DNA from: Syntrophomonadaceae bacterium
Lineage (GTDB): Bacteria > Bacillota > Dethiobacteria > DTU022
Direction: 5' to 3'
Assembly (NCBI GenBank): GCA_003552365.1
Contig: PUKR01000248.1
Coordinates: 1 to 5,948 of the forward strand
Length of the DNA: 5,948 bases
In this document: one piece after another, positions 5,395 to 5,948 of the stretch
How positions within the stretch are numbered: the first letter of the stretch is position 1
How the letters are laid out: every line of letters starts with the position of its first letter
The notes under the pieces: generated by a model
Database searches by the model: none
The model's input: only the letters and a program-made list of their open reading frames with translations
Told to the model about the DNA's origin: nothing
Made by a program: the position numbers and the translations under genes

Positions 5395-5948
5395 ATACTT
5401 TTTCCAGTGTGATAAATCACCAGGCCTCCCGGTATTTTGGGGTAAAAGTAGGTGGATTTTTGCGGTAACAACCTGCCCCTGCCGGTTTGTTCAAATACCC
5501 TGGCGACTGGGAAATCCCCCAGGATAAATGCTGCATCTGCAGAACCATCAACAACAGAGGTTAGCGCGCTGTCAAAGTCGTGCAAGAAATTAATTTTTTT
5601 CGCGGGGGGTGCTTCAGCCTGGTTATTTGCAAGAAGTGGGTTTAAAAGCCCCTCATGCAGCAACGAAACTGCAGGGGCGGCTTCCTCCTTATTTTTAAAA
5701 CCGGTTTTAGGGACCAGCAGGCAGGCTTTTTGAGGGGTGATATAACCGAAGCCGTTTTCTTCCAGGCTGACTCGGTTTACCCCTTCCTTGAAAGCTTGCC
5801 GATCCAGGTTGGCCGGTTTTATTTCTGAGGAAATCTTAAAATTTGCGGTAATCATTTCTTCGAGGGTTTCTTTATCCCTTTTTCCTAAACCTGTCAGCAG
5901 GCGGTGGGTGGGCAGCATCAGAAGCCCCGGGTCATGAATGCTGACCAA
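5391..5948 (-). CDS. DUF1015 family protein, C-terminal 185 residues (5' end outside window)
   Basis: This gene enters from the right edge on the minus strand. The frame is open to the last base, and the first visible codon (TTG) is internal, so the real start lies beyond the window. Complete DUF1015 proteins are about 400-450 residues, so somewhat more than half is missing. The recognisable parts are HDPGLLMLPTHRLL near the visible start (MLPTHR at 5901-5918) and the C-terminal signature LPQKSTYFYPKIPGGLV (around 5420-5465), normally close to MPPKSTYFYPKLxTGLV. It has no assigned biochemical activity. From memory, in Clostridia and Thermotogae it is often encoded near serA and a class V aminotransferase (serine synthesis), which could be looked for to the right of this window. 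TAG at 5391-5393 overlaps the deacetylase TAA. The frame is intact. Family confidence is high, function unknown. Confidence 0.88.
   Translation of the reverse strand: MVSIHDPGLLMLPTHRLLTGLGKRDKETLEEMITANFKISSEIKPANLDRQAFKEGVNRVSLEENGFGYITPQKACLLVPKTGFKNKEEAAPAVSLLHEGLLNPLLANNQAEAPPAKKINFLHDFDSALTSVVDGSADAAFILGDFPVARVFEQTGRGRLLPQKSTYFYPKIPGGLVIYHTGKSI

Noticed and set aside
5405..5421. GTGATAAATCAC palindrome after the deacetylase as a terminator
   Set aside because: The stem is only five pairs with a two-base loop and no following T-run, and it lies within the DUF1015 coding sequence.
5452..5733. 93-codon plus-strand open frame after the deacetylase
   Set aside because: It lies opposite the DUF1015 gene, whose conserved motifs are on the minus strand; it is not a gene.

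Overview
This window looks like chromosomal core sequence from a low-GC-phylum Gram-positive, most likely a member of the Clostridia close to the Desulfotomaculum/Pelotomaculum (Peptococcaceae-type) group. Three things point there. First, a dnaE gene is followed closely by a pyruvate kinase that carries the extra C-terminal PEP-utilising-type domain typical of Firmicutes. Second, initiation regions are strong and purine-rich, including a TTG start. Third, the tail of the window holds a DUF1015 protein of the kind common in Clostridia. The assignment rests on gene order and protein style, not on a search.

Layout: four genes read rightwards. They are the 3' part of dnaE (replicative DNA polymerase III alpha; the 5' part lies left of the window), pyk (pyruvate kinase), a small hotdog-fold acyl-CoA thioesterase of the YbgC/4-hydroxybenzoyl-CoA thioesterase type, and a class II histone-deacetylase-family zinc amidohydrolase. 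The fifth gene, a DUF1015 protein, reads leftwards and enters from the right edge. The deacetylase and DUF1015 genes converge and their stop codons overlap in the four bases CTAA. Gaps are short: 35 bases (dnaE-pyk), 52 bases (pyk to the chosen thioesterase start) and 27 bases (thioesterase-deacetylase). There is no gene-free stretch above 300 bases, and I see no RNA genes, CRISPR array or transposase gene.

The most interesting non-coding structure is a perfect 11-bp inverted repeat with a G-rich 15-base loop, sitting between the pyk stop codon and the thioesterase ribosome-binding site. It could be a terminator or attenuator splitting the run into dnaE-pyk and thioesterase-deacetylase. Its sequence (GTTGTCA, GGGGGACGG, then TGACAAC) also resembles the dispersed REP-like palindromes of Clostridia that are linked to IS200-type Y1 transposases. 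The dnaE-pyk junction lacks the phosphofructokinase gene (pfkA) that many Firmicutes carry there.

Functionally this is mostly housekeeping: replication, the last step of glycolysis, acyl-CoA hydrolysis and protein or small-molecule deacetylation. The last two may both act on acyl/acetyl metabolism, but that link is inferred from adjacency. I found no convincing new multi-gene system; the findings concern gene order, the palindrome, unusual residues near active sites and the overlapping convergent stops.
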